A DNA stretch of 64,000 nt from Alphaproteobacteria bacterium PA4 (GCA_002256005.1 NKIQ01000008.1:22271-86270); one strand, 5' to 3'; numbered from the stretch's first letter, positions 1 through 9,040 are shown. Numbers and translations are program-made. Notes: generated from the sequence alone by a model not told the origin.

Positions 1-25
1 GGCCCCTGCCGCCGGAGGCAAATCC
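1..25. repeat. Partial copy of palindromic repeat A
   Basis: The first bases contain GCCGCCGGAGGC, the outer arm of the GCCTCCGGCGGC...GGGGCC repeat seen in full at 9705-9746, 12892-13012 and 35242-35278. The rest lies outside the window. It sits just after the stop of the PEP-CTERM gene. Confidence 0.5.
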
Positions 26-796
26 TTATGCCACCACGCGCGCGCGCCGCCGCATCATCGTGCCGACAAGGCCGAAGCCGGCGATCAGCATCGCCCAGCT
101 GGCCGGTTCCGGCACGCTGGCGGTGCCGGTGATCAGCGTGCCGGTGCCTTTCGACAGGAACCGGCCGACGGTGTGATTGTCGGATTCATAGCCGCCGACG
201 GCCGGCACTTCGCTGAATTCGATGCGGTCGAACTGGCCGGAATCGGCAAAGAAATTGACGAACAGATAGGGTTCCCAGCCGTTGCGGCCGCGGAACGGCG
301 CGTTGGGATTGCCATAATATTGCCAGGGGTTCGGCTGGCGCCTGACCATGTCGAGCGCCTGGTCGGCGTTGAAGACGAAACTTTGCTTGCCGCCGCTGTA
401 GAAGGTGACGCGGTTGCCGCGATCGAGCGCTGACAGCCAATAGCCGAAATAATTGACGCCGCCGGCGAGGCTGGTGGCAAGGTCGAGCGTGAACGGATTG
501 TGGCCAAAGGCGACGGCATAGCGGCCGGTGCCGCCAGCGCCGCCATATTGGTCGCGGTCGAGGATCTGGACGTTGCTGTAGCGCCCGGTGATGGCGCCGC
601 CGGTGCCGAAATCGGTGGTCCAGCTACGGCCGCGGCCGACGGCGCGGCTGTCGAAATCTTCGATGCCGGTGTGAAACAGCCGCGCCGATGTGCGCTGCAG
701 GCCAGGGCCTTCCGATTCATAGGTGACGGTGAAGGGCTGCACGGCGAGCGCCGGGGCGACGCTGGTGAGCAGGAGGGCGAACAGGCACGGGCGCAT
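26..796 (-). CDS. PEPxxWA-CTERM sorting domain protein
   Basis: Exported protein of about 256 aa. It has an N-terminal signal peptide (MRPCLFALLLTSVAPALA) and a C-terminal sorting signal from about residue 228: the VPEPASWAM motif, a hydrophobic helix (LIAGFGLVG) and an arginine-rich tail (MMRRRARVVA). In this family the C-terminal signal is cleaved by an exosortase-type enzyme and the protein goes to the cell surface or extracellular matrix. The middle (Gly/Tyr/Phe-rich, probably beta) is not a domain I recognise. I chose ATG at 796 over the TTG two codons upstream because it begins the signal peptide directly. Two more proteins of this class lie at 45492 and 50686. Confidence 0.85.
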   Translation of the reverse strand: MRPCLFALLLTSVAPALAVQPFTVTYESEGPGLQRTSARLFHTGIEDFDSRAVGRGRSWTTDFGTGGAITGRYSNVQILDRDQYGGAGGTGRYAVAFGHNPFTLDLATSLAGGVNYFGYWLSALDRGNRVTFYSGGKQSFVFNADQALDMVRRQPNPWQYYGNPNAPFRGRNGWEPYLFVNFFADSGQFDRIEFSEVPAVGGYESDNHTVGRFLSKGTGTLITGTASVPEPASWAMLIAGFGLVGTMMRRRARVVA

Positions 797-867
797 GGGC
801 AAAGGATCCGGTCAAGAGTTGCCCTGGCCGGATATTGCGCCATCGAAAGTGCCGCAAACCTATTGAT

Positions 868-884
868 CCTTAACGGTTTTAAGG
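868..884. other. Short inverted repeat CCTTAA-N5-TTAAGG
   Basis: Perfect 6-bp arms with a 5-base spacer lie between the stop codon of thpR (885) and the start of the PEP-CTERM gene (796). It could be an operator for the PEP-CTERM gene, since it lies about 70 bp upstream of its ATG. There is no U-tract to suggest a terminator. Function is not established. Confidence 0.3.
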
Positions 885-1421
885 TTAACCGCCGGCGCCC
901 GCCCGGTAATGGGCCAGGATATTGTATTCGCTGCCATGATGGCTGACCCGGCTTTCGAACAGCGCGAAGCCGTTCACCATGAACGGCGCAATCGGCAGCG
1001 GCCGCAGCGGAAAACCCGACAGGTCACCGACCGTGCGGCCGAAGCGCGCCACCGTGACGTGCGGCACGAACGCCCGGCCAAGCGGTGGCACGCCGACGCG
1101 CACCAGCGCCTGGTCGATGCGCCGCGCCAGCATCGCCACGTCCTGCTGCGGTGTCACGCCGACCCACAGATTGTCGATGCGGCCCTTGCGATCGAACGTG
1201 CCGGGCGTGGTCAAGGACAGGCTGAACGGCTGGATGTTGACGCTCGCCAGCGCGGCGGCGATGTCCTGGGCCAGATGGCGATCGACCTCGCCGATGAAAC
1301 GCAGCGTCAGGTGCAATTGCGCGTCGTGCTGCCAGCGCGCGCCGGCGACGCCACCCATGGCGGCGAGCAGCCCGTCGCGGATGGCGGGCGGCAGTTCCAG
1401 CGCGACGAACAGGCGGATCAT
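885..1421 (-). CDS. thpR: RNA 2',3'-cyclic phosphodiesterase (ThpR/LigT family)
   Basis: Cytoplasmic 2H phosphoesterase, about 178 aa. The two catalytic motifs are visible: HLTLRFIG in the N-terminal half and HVTVARFG in the C-terminal half (H-x-T/S-hydrophobic twice). Family members hydrolyse RNA 2',3'-cyclic phosphates and have 2'-5' RNA ligase activity in vitro. The open frame extends to 1490, but the family begins at MIRLFVALELP, giving ATG at 1421; the upstream part is repeat DNA. It reads toward the PEP-CTERM gene with an 88-bp gap. Confidence 0.9.
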   Translation of the reverse strand: MIRLFVALELPPAIRDGLLAAMGGVAGARWQHDAQLHLTLRFIGEVDRHLAQDIAAALASVNIQPFSLSLTTPGTFDRKGRIDNLWVGVTPQQDVAMLARRIDQALVRVGVPPLGRAFVPHVTVARFGRTVGDLSGFPLRPLPIAPFMVNGFALFESRVSHHGSEYNILAHYRAGAGG

Positions 1422-1431
1422 GAGTCCAAAC

Positions 1432-1561
1432 CTCTCCCCGCCGGGGAGAGGTCGACTCGCGCGCAGCGCGGCGGGAGAGGGGCTGCGCATGTGGCCTCGA
1501 GCGCAGCCCCTCTCCCGGCTCGGCTGCGCCGAGTCCGACCTCCCCCCGGCGGGGGGAGGTA
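1432..1561. repeat. Hairpin repeat B, inverted pair
   Basis: Two oppositely oriented copies of a CCTCTCCCC...GGGGAGAGG / GACTCG...GCGGGAGAGGGGCTGCG type element sit between thpR and the esterase gene. The AGCCCCTCTCCCGGC segment is the reverse complement of the first copy, so the region can form a long cruciform. It belongs to the same family as the copies at 41910, 42526, 49909, 51583, 52273 and 53863. Confidence 0.7.
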
Positions 1562-1575
1562 TGGGAACGACGTCC

Positions 1576-2241
1576 TCATTTCAGCCGCTTCAGCTCCTGC
1601 TCCACCACCGGCAGGATCTTGCCGACGATCACCTTCACGCCCCTGGGTGTCGGGTGCATGCCGTCGCTCAGCTGCATGCCCGGCACGGTGGCGACGCCAT
1701 CCATGAAGAAGGGGTAGAGGGTGACGCCGCGCGCCTTGGCCAGCGCCGGGTAGAGCGCGTTGAAATCACGGGCATAGGCGGCGCCGAGATTGGGCGTTGC
1801 CAGCATGCCGGCGAGGATGACCCGGGCGCCGCGCTTCTGGAAATCGCCGATCATCGCGTCGAGATTGGACTTGGCGGTGGCCGGCGGCTGGCCGCGCAGC
1901 ATGTCGTTGGCGCCGAGTTCCAAGATGACGATATCGGGCTTCGCCTTCAGCCCCGCCATCACCCAGCCGATGCGGCTGCGGCCCTGCGCCGTCGTGTCGC
2001 CGGAAACGGCGGCGTTGACGACAGTGACGGCATGGCCGCGCGCCTTCAGCGCCGCTTCCAGCTGTGGCGCAAAGCCTTCGCCGGGGCGCAGCTGGTAGCC
2101 GGCGCTGAGGCTGTCGCCATAGGCGATGATGGTGCGGACAGGAGCGGCACTTGCCGCCTGCGGCATTGCCAGCAGCCCGAAGCCCAGCAACAACTGGTAA
2201 AGCCCGAAAACAATGCCATATCGGCGGGTGAAGAATCGCAT
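1576..2241 (-). CDS. tesA: Arylesterase / SGNH-type GDSL hydrolase (TesA-like)
   Basis: Exported esterase, about 221 aa, with a signal peptide ending AMPQAASA. SGNH blocks: block I YGDSLSAGY (catalytic Ser), Gly in VSGDTT, block III LGANDML (Asn) and block V DGMHPTPRG (Asp and His). E. coli TesA is a periplasmic thioesterase/lysophospholipase, and tesA beside ybbA-ybbP is a conserved arrangement that is also seen here. The start at 2241 is set by the signal peptide; the longer frame reads into the ABC gene on the other strand. Its CAT overlaps an ATG on the opposite strand within the tetranucleotide CATG (2239-2242). Confidence 0.88.
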   Translation of the reverse strand: MRFFTRRYGIVFGLYQLLLGFGLLAMPQAASAAPVRTIIAYGDSLSAGYQLRPGEGFAPQLEAALKARGHAVTVVNAAVSGDTTAQGRSRIGWVMAGLKAKPDIVILELGANDMLRGQPPATAKSNLDAMIGDFQKRGARVILAGMLATPNLGAAYARDFNALYPALAKARGVTLYPFFMDGVATVPGMQLSDGMHPTPRGVKVIVGKILPVVEQELKRLK

Positions 2242-2266
2242 GTCGCAACAGGCTCCGGAAACTTTG

Positions 2267-2980
2267 ATGGCAGAGGCCAACGCCCCCCATATCGTCATTG
2301 CCGCCGAAAATGTCACCCTGCGCTTCGGCACGGGCGAGGCGGCGGTCGACGTGCTGCGCGGGGTCAGCCTGACCGTCCATGCCGGGGAACGGCTGGCGAT
2401 CCTGGGGCCGTCCGGTTCCGGCAAATCCTCGCTGATGGCGGTGCTCGCGGGCCTCGAACAGGCGACATCCGGCCGGGTGATGGTCGCCGGCGCCGATTTT
2501 TCGGCGCTGGACGAGGATGGCCTGGCGCGGGCCCGGCGCGGTCGCATCGGTATCGTGCTGCAGGCCTTTCACCTGATCCCGACGATGACGGCCGCCGAAA
2601 ATGTCGCAGTGCCGCTGGAACTGGCCGGGATCGCCGAGCCCGAGGCCAGGGCGCTGGCGGAATTGCAGGCGGTCGGCCTTGGCCATCGCACCGGCCATTA
2701 TCCGACGCAATTGTCCGGCGGCGAACAGCAGCGCGTTGGCCTCGCGCGCGCCATTGCCGCGCGCCCGGCGCTGATCTTCGGCGATGAACCGACCGGCAAT
2801 CTCGACGAGGCCACCGGCGCCGCGGTCATCGACCTGCTGTTCGGCCGGCTCGCCGAAACGCAGGCGACGCTGGTGCTGATCACCCATGACGCGGCGCTCG
2901 CCCGGCGCTGCGACCGCATCATCGAAATGAAGGACGGCCATATCGTCCGCGATTACCGGACCGGCGCGGGGCCGGCCTGA
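2267..2980 (+). CDS. ybbA: ABC transporter ATP-binding protein (YbbA-like)
   Basis: ATPase partner of the FtsX-like permease downstream, about 237 aa. Walker A GPSGSGKSS, Q-loop VLQAFHLIPT, signature LSGGEQQRV, Walker B LIFGDEPTG and switch His in LITHD are all present. The LolD/MacB-like class works with permeases that lack a classic substrate channel; the ybbA-ybbP substrate is unknown. Start: ATG at 2267 matches homologue length, but an in-frame ATG at 2240 (nine codons upstream, preceded by GGTGAAGAA) is a real alternative and would overlap the esterase start. First gene of a four-gene operon. Confidence 0.9.
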   Translation: MAEANAPHIVIAAENVTLRFGTGEAAVDVLRGVSLTVHAGERLAILGPSGSGKSSLMAVLAGLEQATSGRVMVAGADFSALDEDGLARARRGRIGIVLQAFHLIPTMTAAENVAVPLELAGIAEPEARALAELQAVGLGHRTGHYPTQLSGGEQQRVGLARAIAARPALIFGDEPTGNLDEATGAAVIDLLFGRLAETQATLVLITHDAALARRCDRIIEMKDGHIVRDYRTGAGPA

Positions 2981-2991
2981 AAGGGAGCGCA

Positions 2992-3696
2992 ATGACGGCA
3001 TTTTCCTATCTCGACGGCAGCAGCGAATGCGAGGGCTATATCGCTTTGCCCAAGGCCGATGGCCCGCGCCCGGCGGTGCTGATCGCCCATAATTGGGCCG
3101 GGCAGACGGAGGCGGATGCGGCGGTTGCCGACAAGCTGGCCGCCATGGGCCATGTCGGTATCGCCATCGATGTCTATGGCAAGGGCGTGCGCGGCGATCT
3201 GCAGGGCGACAACAGCAAGCTGATGAACCCCTGGGTCGGCAATCGCGCCGGCTTGCAGGCGCGGCTGCTGGCGGCGGTGACGGCGGCGGCGGCGCACCCG
3301 GCGGTGGATGCGGATCGCATCGCCATCATCGGCTATTGCTTCGGTGGGCTGTGCGCCCTTGATGTGGCGCGCTCGGGCGATCCCCGCGTCAAGGCGGCGG
3401 TCAGCTTCCACGGCGTCTATGCGCCCTCGGGCCTGCCGCAACAGACGATCACGGCCAAGGTGCTGGTGCTGCACGGTTGGGACGATCCGATGACGCCGCC
3501 CGATGCGACCGTCGCGCTGGCGCATGAACTGAACGCCGCCGGCGCCGATTGGCAGATCCATGCCTATGGCCACACCATGCACGCCTTCACCTTCGTGCAC
3601 GCCAACAATCCCGCCGGCGGCATCCAGTATAACCCCGACGCCGACCGCCGTTCCTGGCAGGCAATGACCGGGCTGCTCGACGAGGTGTTCGCCTGA
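2992..3696 (+). CDS. Dienelactone hydrolase family protein
   Basis: Cytoplasmic alpha/beta hydrolase, 234 aa. The cysteine nucleophile lies in GYCFGGLCAL, the acid in HGWDDPMTP and the histidine in YGHTMHAF, the Cys-Asp-His triad of the dienelactone hydrolase family. No signal peptide. It starts 11 bp after ybbA behind GGGAG and its last codons overlap the probable start of the permease gene, so it is embedded in the ABC operon. The substrate is not predictable; the position between ATPase and permease genes is odd for a catabolic enzyme. Confidence 0.88.
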   Translation: MTAFSYLDGSSECEGYIALPKADGPRPAVLIAHNWAGQTEADAAVADKLAAMGHVGIAIDVYGKGVRGDLQGDNSKLMNPWVGNRAGLQARLLAAVTAAAAHPAVDADRIAIIGYCFGGLCALDVARSGDPRVKAAVSFHGVYAPSGLPQQTITAKVLVLHGWDDPMTPPDATVALAHELNAAGADWQIHAYGHTMHAFTFVHANNPAGGIQYNPDADRRSWQAMTGLLDEVFA

Positions 3697-6179
3697 GCCT
3701 GGCCCTGCGCCTTGCGCTGCGCGAATTGCGCGGCGGCCTGTCCGGCCTGCGCCTGCTCGCCGTCTGCCTCGTGCTCGGCGTCGCGGCGCTGGCCGGGGTC
3801 GGCAGCCTTGCGTCCGCCATCAACGCCGGCCTGTCGGAGCGCGGGCAGCTGCTGCTCGGCGGCGATGTCGCGGCGCGGCTGACCAGCCGCTTCGCGACGC
3901 CGGAGGAGCGGGCGCGGCTGGCGGCGCTGGGGCCGGTGGCGGAGGTTGTCAAGCTGCGCGCCATGGCCGGGCGTGTCGACAGCGAGGACGAGCGCACCCT
4001 AGCCGAGGTCAAGGCCGTCGATGCGCGCTGGCCGCTCTATGGCCGCTTCCGCATCACCGGAAATCTCCCTTTTTCGCCCGGAACCGCCGCCCTGTCCCCG
4101 GCGCTCGCCGAAAAACTGCGGTTGAAGACCGGTGACATGCTGACCATCGGCAATGGCCGCTTCCGCGTCGCCGGGGTGACGGCGGAGGAACCGGACAAGG
4201 CCGGCGATGGCCTGGGCCTCGGCCCCGGCGTCATCATCCGGCTGGCCGACCTGCCGATGACCGGCATGATCGCGCCGGGCAGCCTGTTCCGCAGCGAATA
4301 TCGCGTGCGGCTGCCGGCGGGCGCCGATCCGGCGCCGGTGGTGGCGCGCTTGCAGGCCGCGGCGCCCGATGCCGGATTTCAATATCAGGATCGCCGCAAT
4401 GGCTCGCCCGGTACCCGGCAATTCGTTGATCGTCTTGGACAATTCCTGACGCTGGTCGGCCTGACCGCGCTGGTCGTCGCTGGCGTCGGCGTCGCCGGTG
4501 GCGTCACCGCCTATCTGGAAGCGCGGACGAAAACCATCGCGACGCTGAAGACGCTGGGCGCCGATACCGCCACCATCCGCGCGCTCTATCTCTACCAGAT
4601 CGGGCTGGTGACGCTGGGCGCCGTCGCCATCGGCCTGATGATCGGCGCAGCAACCCCCTGGGCCGTGGCCTGGTTCGCTGCCGATAGCCTGCCGGTGCCG
4701 CCGCAGCTCAGCCCGCAATGGGCGGCGCTGGCGACGTCGGCCGCCTATGGCCTGCTCATCACGCTGGCCTTTGCGCTATGGCCCTTGGGTCAGGCGGCCC
4801 AGATGCCGGCGGCGCGGCTGTTCCGCAGCCTGACCGAACGCCGCGCGCGGCCGGGCGCGGCGATGGTGGCGGGTATCGGTGCGGCGGCGCTGGCCATCGT
4901 CGGGTTGACGATCTGGAACGCCAGCGACCGGCTGTTCGTGCTCGCCTTCATCGGCGCCGCGCTCGGCCTCATCCTGCTGCTCTGGGCGCTGGCGGCGCTG
5001 GTCAGAGCGATGGCGGCGCGGGCGCCGCGGCCGCGCGGCACGCTGGCGCGGCTGGCGCTGGGCAACCTCCACCGCCCTGGCGCGCCGACCCGGCAGCTGA
5101 TCGTGGCGCTGGGGCTGGGGCTCACCTTGTTCGCCACGCTCGCTGTCATCGAGACCAATTTCTCCGGCCAGATCCAGCGCACCCTGCCCAAGCGTGCGCC
5201 GAGCTATTTCGTCATCGATATCCCCAAGGAAGGCGAGGGCGATTTCCGCGCCCTTGTCGCCCGCTCCGCCCCCGGCGCGGCCATCACGTTGGTGCCGTCG
5301 CTGCGCGGGCCGGTGACGGCGGTGAAGGGCGTGCCGGTGGCCAAGCTCAACGCCAGCCCCGATGCCTGGATCCTGCGCGGCGATCGCGGCCTCAGCTTTG
5401 CCGCCGATTTTCCGCCGGCGAACACGCTCGTTTCCGGCAAATGGTGGCCGCGCGACTATGCCGGGCCGCCTTTGGTCTCGCTCGATGACGACGCCGCCAA
5501 GGCGCTCGGGTTGAAGATCGGCGACACCATCACCGTCAGCGTGCTCGGCGTCGAAGTGACGGCGACCATCGCCAGCACGCGCAAAATCAACTGGCAGTCG
5601 CTGGGCTTCAACTTCGCGATCCTGTTCGCGCCCGGCACGCTGGAAGCTGCGCCTTACAGCTATATGGCGACGCTGGCGGTGGCGCCGGGGCAGGAACGCG
5701 GCGTGCAAGCCGGCATCGGCCGCGCTTTCCCGACCGCATCGGTGGTGCGGGTCAAGGATGTGCTCGGCCAGGTCAGCGAATTGCTCGGGCAATTGTCGGC
5801 GGCCATCCGCGCTGCCGCCTCGGTCACCGTTGCCGCCGGCATCGCCGTGCTGATCGGCGCGGTTGCTGCCGGCGCGCGGGCGCGCACCTATGATGCCGTC
5901 ATCCTGAAGCTGCTCGGCGCCACGCGCGGCCAGGTGGCCCGCGCCACGCTCGCCGAATATGGCCTGCTCGCCGGCATCGTCGCGCTGCTGGCGCTGCTGC
6001 TCGGCGGCTTTGCCGGCTGGTATGTGGTGGTGCAGGTGTTCAAGCTGGAATGGCAGCCCGATTGGGGCCCGGTGGTGCTGACCGTGCTGGTCGGCGGCCT
6101 GGTCACCGTGCTGCTCGGCCTTGCCGGCAGCTGGGCGGCACTGTCGGCACGGCCGAATGCGGTGCTGCGGGATTTGTAA
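3693..6179 (+). CDS. ybbP: FtsX-like ABC permease (YbbP-like), probable CTG start
   Basis: Large membrane protein, about 828 aa, with an N-terminal helix (LLAVCLVLGVAALAGVGSL), a periplasmic domain, and two FtsX-type three-helix blocks around residues 245-360 and 690-815, as in the YbbP/LolC-E class. No ATG, GTG or TTG gives a complete N-terminus: TTG at 3726 would remove SLALRLALREL, which resembles homologue N-termini. CTG at 3693 has GAGG seven bases upstream (3682-3685) and overlaps the TGA of the preceding gene, so I place the start there. If the start is TTG, the protein is 817 aa. ATPase partner is the ybbA-like gene. Confidence 0.85.
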   Translation: MSLALRLALRELRGGLSGLRLLAVCLVLGVAALAGVGSLASAINAGLSERGQLLLGGDVAARLTSRFATPEERARLAALGPVAEVVKLRAMAGRVDSEDERTLAEVKAVDARWPLYGRFRITGNLPFSPGTAALSPALAEKLRLKTGDMLTIGNGRFRVAGVTAEEPDKAGDGLGLGPGVIIRLADLPMTGMIAPGSLFRSEYRVRLPAGADPAPVVARLQAAAPDAGFQYQDRRNGSPGTRQFVDRLGQFLTLVGLTALVVAGVGVAGGVTAYLEARTKTIATLKTLGADTATIRALYLYQIGLVTLGAVAIGLMIGAATPWAVAWFAADSLPVPPQLSPQWAALATSAAYGLLITLAFALWPLGQAAQMPAARLFRSLTERRARPGAAMVAGIGAAALAIVGLTIWNASDRLFVLAFIGAALGLILLLWALAALVRAMAARAPRPRGTLARLALGNLHRPGAPTRQLIVALGLGLTLFATLAVIETNFSGQIQRTLPKRAPSYFVIDIPKEGEGDFRALVARSAPGAAITLVPSLRGPVTAVKGVPVAKLNASPDAWILRGDRGLSFAADFPPANTLVSGKWWPRDYAGPPLVSLDDDAAKALGLKIGDTITVSVLGVEVTATIASTRKINWQSLGFNFAILFAPGTLEAAPYSYMATLAVAPGQERGVQAGIGRAFPTASVVRVKDVLGQVSELLGQLSAAIRAAASVTVAAGIAVLIGAVAAGARARTYDAVILKLLGATRGQVARATLAEYGLLAGIVALLALLLGGFAGWYVVVQVFKLEWQPDWGPVVLTVLVGGLVTVLLGLAGSWAALSARPNAVLRDL

Positions 6180-6199
6180 CAACGACTGTGGGGAGAACG

Positions 6200-8122
6200 A
6201 TGATGCGGACGACCTTGTTTCTGGCAACGATCCTGGCTGGCCCGGCCCTGGCCGCCGTGCCGACACCGCCACGCCCGGTCACCGATCCGACCAGCCTCGT
6301 CTCGCCCACCAATCCCGCTGCCGCACCGATCCCGCTTGCCGATCTGGCGCTGACCCGCGGCATTGGCTCGGCAGCGTGGAGCGCCGATGGCCAGCGGCTG
6401 TTCCTTGTCACCAATTTCACCGGCCGCGCCAACATCTGGCGCATCGATGCCGGCGGCAGCTGGCCGGTGCAGATGACCCAGTCCGACGATAGCCAGGGCG
6501 ATCTCGCCGTCGCCCGCGATGGCCGCACGCTGTATTTCGACCAGGACAGTGGCGGCGACGAATTCTACGACATTTACGCCGTGCCGACCGCGGGCGGCGA
6601 CCCCGTCAATCTCACCCGCACCAATGATGCGACCGAGCAGGGGCCGCTGGCCGGCCCCGCCGGCATCGCCTTTGCCCACAAGCTGAAGACCGCCGGCCAG
6701 TTCAACCTCGGCTATTACGATACCGCCAGCGGCAAGACGCGGCTGCTGACCGACGAAAAGGACCCGCAATGGAGCTGGTCGCCGGTGGCGTGGATCGATG
6801 GCGGTGCCGCGCTGATTGCCAATCGCAGCAATGTCGATGGCAGCGCCGCCGAAATCTGGCGGGTGACGCTGGCCGATGGCAAGGCTGAGCTGGTGACCGC
6901 CACCAAGGGCAAGCTGGTTGCCGCCGCCGGTGCCAGCGCCGATGGCCGCATCATCGCCGCCACCTCCAACGCCGCCACCGGCCAGTCGCAGGCCGGGCTC
7001 TACGACACGCAGAGCCGCAGCTGGCGCTGGCTGCCGCCGACGCCGTGGGAGCAGGAAGCAACGGCGCTGTCCCCCGATGGTCGCACGCTGCTGGTGCGCG
7101 ACAATGTCGATGGCCGTTCGGCGCTGTCGCGGGTCGATGTGGCGACGCTGGCGGTGACGCCGATCGCGCTGCCGCCCGGCCTCAATTCCACCGTCGGCGC
7201 CCAGCCGTTCAGCCCGGACAGCCGCCGCCTGCTGGTGCTGCACGCCGGTGCCGACACGCCGTCGGACCTGCTGGTCGCCGATCCGGCCGCCGGGACTTCG
7301 ACTGCGGTGACGCACATGGCCATGGCCAGCGTCGACCCCGCCAACCTCGCCAAATCGCAGGTGGTGACGTTCAAGAGCTTCGACGGCACGCTGATCAGCG
7401 CCATCGTCACCCTGCCGTTCAACCTGAAGCGCGACGGCAGCAATCCCGCCATCGTCGTGCCGCACGGCGGCCCCACCGGGCAGTCGCAGGACAGTTTCAG
7501 CCGCACCAACGCCGCGCTGGCCTCGCGCGGCTATATCGTCATCGCGCCGAACTTCCGCGGATCGACCGGCTATGGCGAAGCCTTTCAAAAGGCCAATTTC
7601 AAGGACCTGGGCGGCGGCGACCTGAAGGACGTGCTGGCCGCCAAGGATTTCCTGGTGGCGAGCGGCTATGTCGATGCCCGCCGCGTCGGCATCACCGGCG
7701 GTTCCTATGGCGGCTTCATGACGCTGATGGCGATCGGCAAGGCGCCCACCGCCTTTGCCGCCGCCGTGCAATCCTATGGCATCATCAACTGGCGGACGAT
7801 GTACCGCGATGAAGACGCCTTTCTCCAGGCCTATCAGCGTTCGCTGCTCGGCAAGCCGGACGAGTTCAAGGGCGTCTATGAAGCCTCCTCGCCGATGACC
7901 TATATTCGCAACGCCACCACGCCCTTGCTGTCGTTGCAGGGCGAGAATGACATCCGCGTGCCGCGCGGCCAGGCGCAGGAAGTCGCCGATGTGCTGAAGG
8001 CCAAGGGCAACATCGTCGAAACCATCTTCTATCCGGCCGAGGGCCATGGCTTCCAGAAGCGCGAGAACCAGATGGATGCGCTGGTGCGCACGATCGCGTG
8101 GTTCGATCGGTTTCTGAAGTAG
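6200..8122 (+). CDS. Prolyl oligopeptidase family S9 peptidase
   Basis: Exported serine peptidase, about 640 aa. A signal peptide (MMRTTLFLATILAGPALA) is followed by a WD40-like beta-propeller (about residues 50-380) and a C-terminal alpha/beta hydrolase domain. Triad: Ser in GGSYGGFM, Asp in GENDIRVP, His in EGHGFQKRE. ATG at 6200 is preceded by GGGGAGA and is 20 bp behind the permease gene, so it is probably in the same operon. A second, related S9 peptidase lies at 14601-16511. Likely role is periplasmic peptide breakdown. Confidence 0.9.
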   Translation: MMRTTLFLATILAGPALAAVPTPPRPVTDPTSLVSPTNPAAAPIPLADLALTRGIGSAAWSADGQRLFLVTNFTGRANIWRIDAGGSWPVQMTQSDDSQGDLAVARDGRTLYFDQDSGGDEFYDIYAVPTAGGDPVNLTRTNDATEQGPLAGPAGIAFAHKLKTAGQFNLGYYDTASGKTRLLTDEKDPQWSWSPVAWIDGGAALIANRSNVDGSAAEIWRVTLADGKAELVTATKGKLVAAAGASADGRIIAATSNAATGQSQAGLYDTQSRSWRWLPPTPWEQEATALSPDGRTLLVRDNVDGRSALSRVDVATLAVTPIALPPGLNSTVGAQPFSPDSRRLLVLHAGADTPSDLLVADPAAGTSTAVTHMAMASVDPANLAKSQVVTFKSFDGTLISAIVTLPFNLKRDGSNPAIVVPHGGPTGQSQDSFSRTNAALASRGYIVIAPNFRGSTGYGEAFQKANFKDLGGGDLKDVLAAKDFLVASGYVDARRVGITGGSYGGFMTLMAIGKAPTAFAAAVQSYGIINWRTMYRDEDAFLQAYQRSLLGKPDEFKGVYEASSPMTYIRNATTPLLSLQGENDIRVPRGQAQEVADVLKAKGNIVETIFYPAEGHGFQKRENQMDALVRTIAWFDRFLK

Positions 8123-8130
8123 AGGCGAAG

Positions 8131-8158
8131 CATCTCCCTCCCCGCAGGGGGGAGGGAC
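8131..8158. repeat. Hairpin repeat B, short copy
   Basis: CTCCCTCCCCGCAGGGGGGAGGGA directly follows the S9 peptidase gene. It is a G/C hairpin of the same family as the other B copies and may serve as a transcript end. The remaining 110 bp to the next gene shows nothing else clear. Confidence 0.6.
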
Positions 8159-8270
8159 GGGTGCCCACCCACCGCCATTACGATTTCGTCACGGTGCCGC
8201 ATTGAAAAGCGCAGGGTGATGGGCGATATTGCAAGCAATCCCGGCGCTGGTGCCGGTGAAGGAGGAATTG

Positions 8271-9017
8271 ATGGCTAATCAGATGGACCCGCGGATCGGC
8301 GCGGCCCCGTCGGTCGGCGTTGGTGCGGACTATGACGCCGGCCTGCGTTCGTACATGCTCTCGATCTACAATTACATGGCGTCGGGCGTGCTGCTCACCG
8401 GCATCATCGCGCTGCTGGTCTCGAGCAATCCGGCGCTGCTCTCGATGTTCTTTGCGCAAAAGGCCAATGGCGCTTTCGGCCCGACCATCCTCGGCTGGAT
8501 CGCGATGCTGTCGCCGTTCGCCATGGTGCTGGTGATGGGCCTTGGCGCCAATCGCCTGTCGGAAACCGCGCTGAAGGCGATTTTCTGGGCCTATGCGGCG
8601 CTGATGGGCGTGTCGCTGTCGACGATCTTCCTCGCCTATACCGGCGCGTCGATCGCGCAGACCTTCTTCGTCACGGCGGCGAGCTTCGGCGCGCTCAGCC
8701 TCTATGGCTACTCCACCAAGCGTGACCTGACCGCCTTTGGCAAGTTCTTGTTCATGGGCCTGATCGGCATCGTGATCGCCTCGATCGTCAACGTCTTTGT
8801 CGGTTCGAGCACGGGTGAACTGGTCATCTCGATCCTCGGCGTGCTGATCTTTGCCGGCTTCACCGCCTATGACACGCAGAAGCTGAAGGACATGTACTGG
8901 CAGGTGCAGGGCAGTCAGTTCGCCGGCAAGTCAGCGGTGCTCGGCGCGCTGACGCTCTACCTCGACTTCATCAACCTGTTCCTGTTCCTGCTGCGCTTCA
9001 TGGGCGACCGCCGCTAA
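8271..9017 (+). CDS. Bax inhibitor-1 / YccA family membrane protein
   Basis: Inner-membrane protein of 248 aa with seven predicted helices and the family C-terminus (FTAYDTQKLKDMY, then a final helix ending LRFMGDRR). Relatives include E. coli YccA, which modulates FtsH proteolysis, and YbhL. ATG at 8271 has a near-perfect AAGGAGG seven bases upstream, so the 14 upstream codons are excluded. It stands alone, closed by the terminator at 9041. Confidence 0.93.
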   Translation: MANQMDPRIGAAPSVGVGADYDAGLRSYMLSIYNYMASGVLLTGIIALLVSSNPALLSMFFAQKANGAFGPTILGWIAMLSPFAMVLVMGLGANRLSETALKAIFWAYAALMGVSLSTIFLAYTGASIAQTFFVTAASFGALSLYGYSTKRDLTAFGKFLFMGLIGIVIASIVNVFVGSSTGELVISILGVLIFAGFTAYDTQKLKDMYWQVQGSQFAGKSAVLGALTLYLDFINLFLFLLRFMGDRR

Positions 9018-9040
9018 GCGCCTGAACAGCAACGCAATGC

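Noticed and set aside
5888..8047. Long reverse-strand frame (719 codons) opposite the S9 peptidase
   Set aside because: Gly/Arg/His-rich shadow of a clear S9 peptidase gene on the forward strand.
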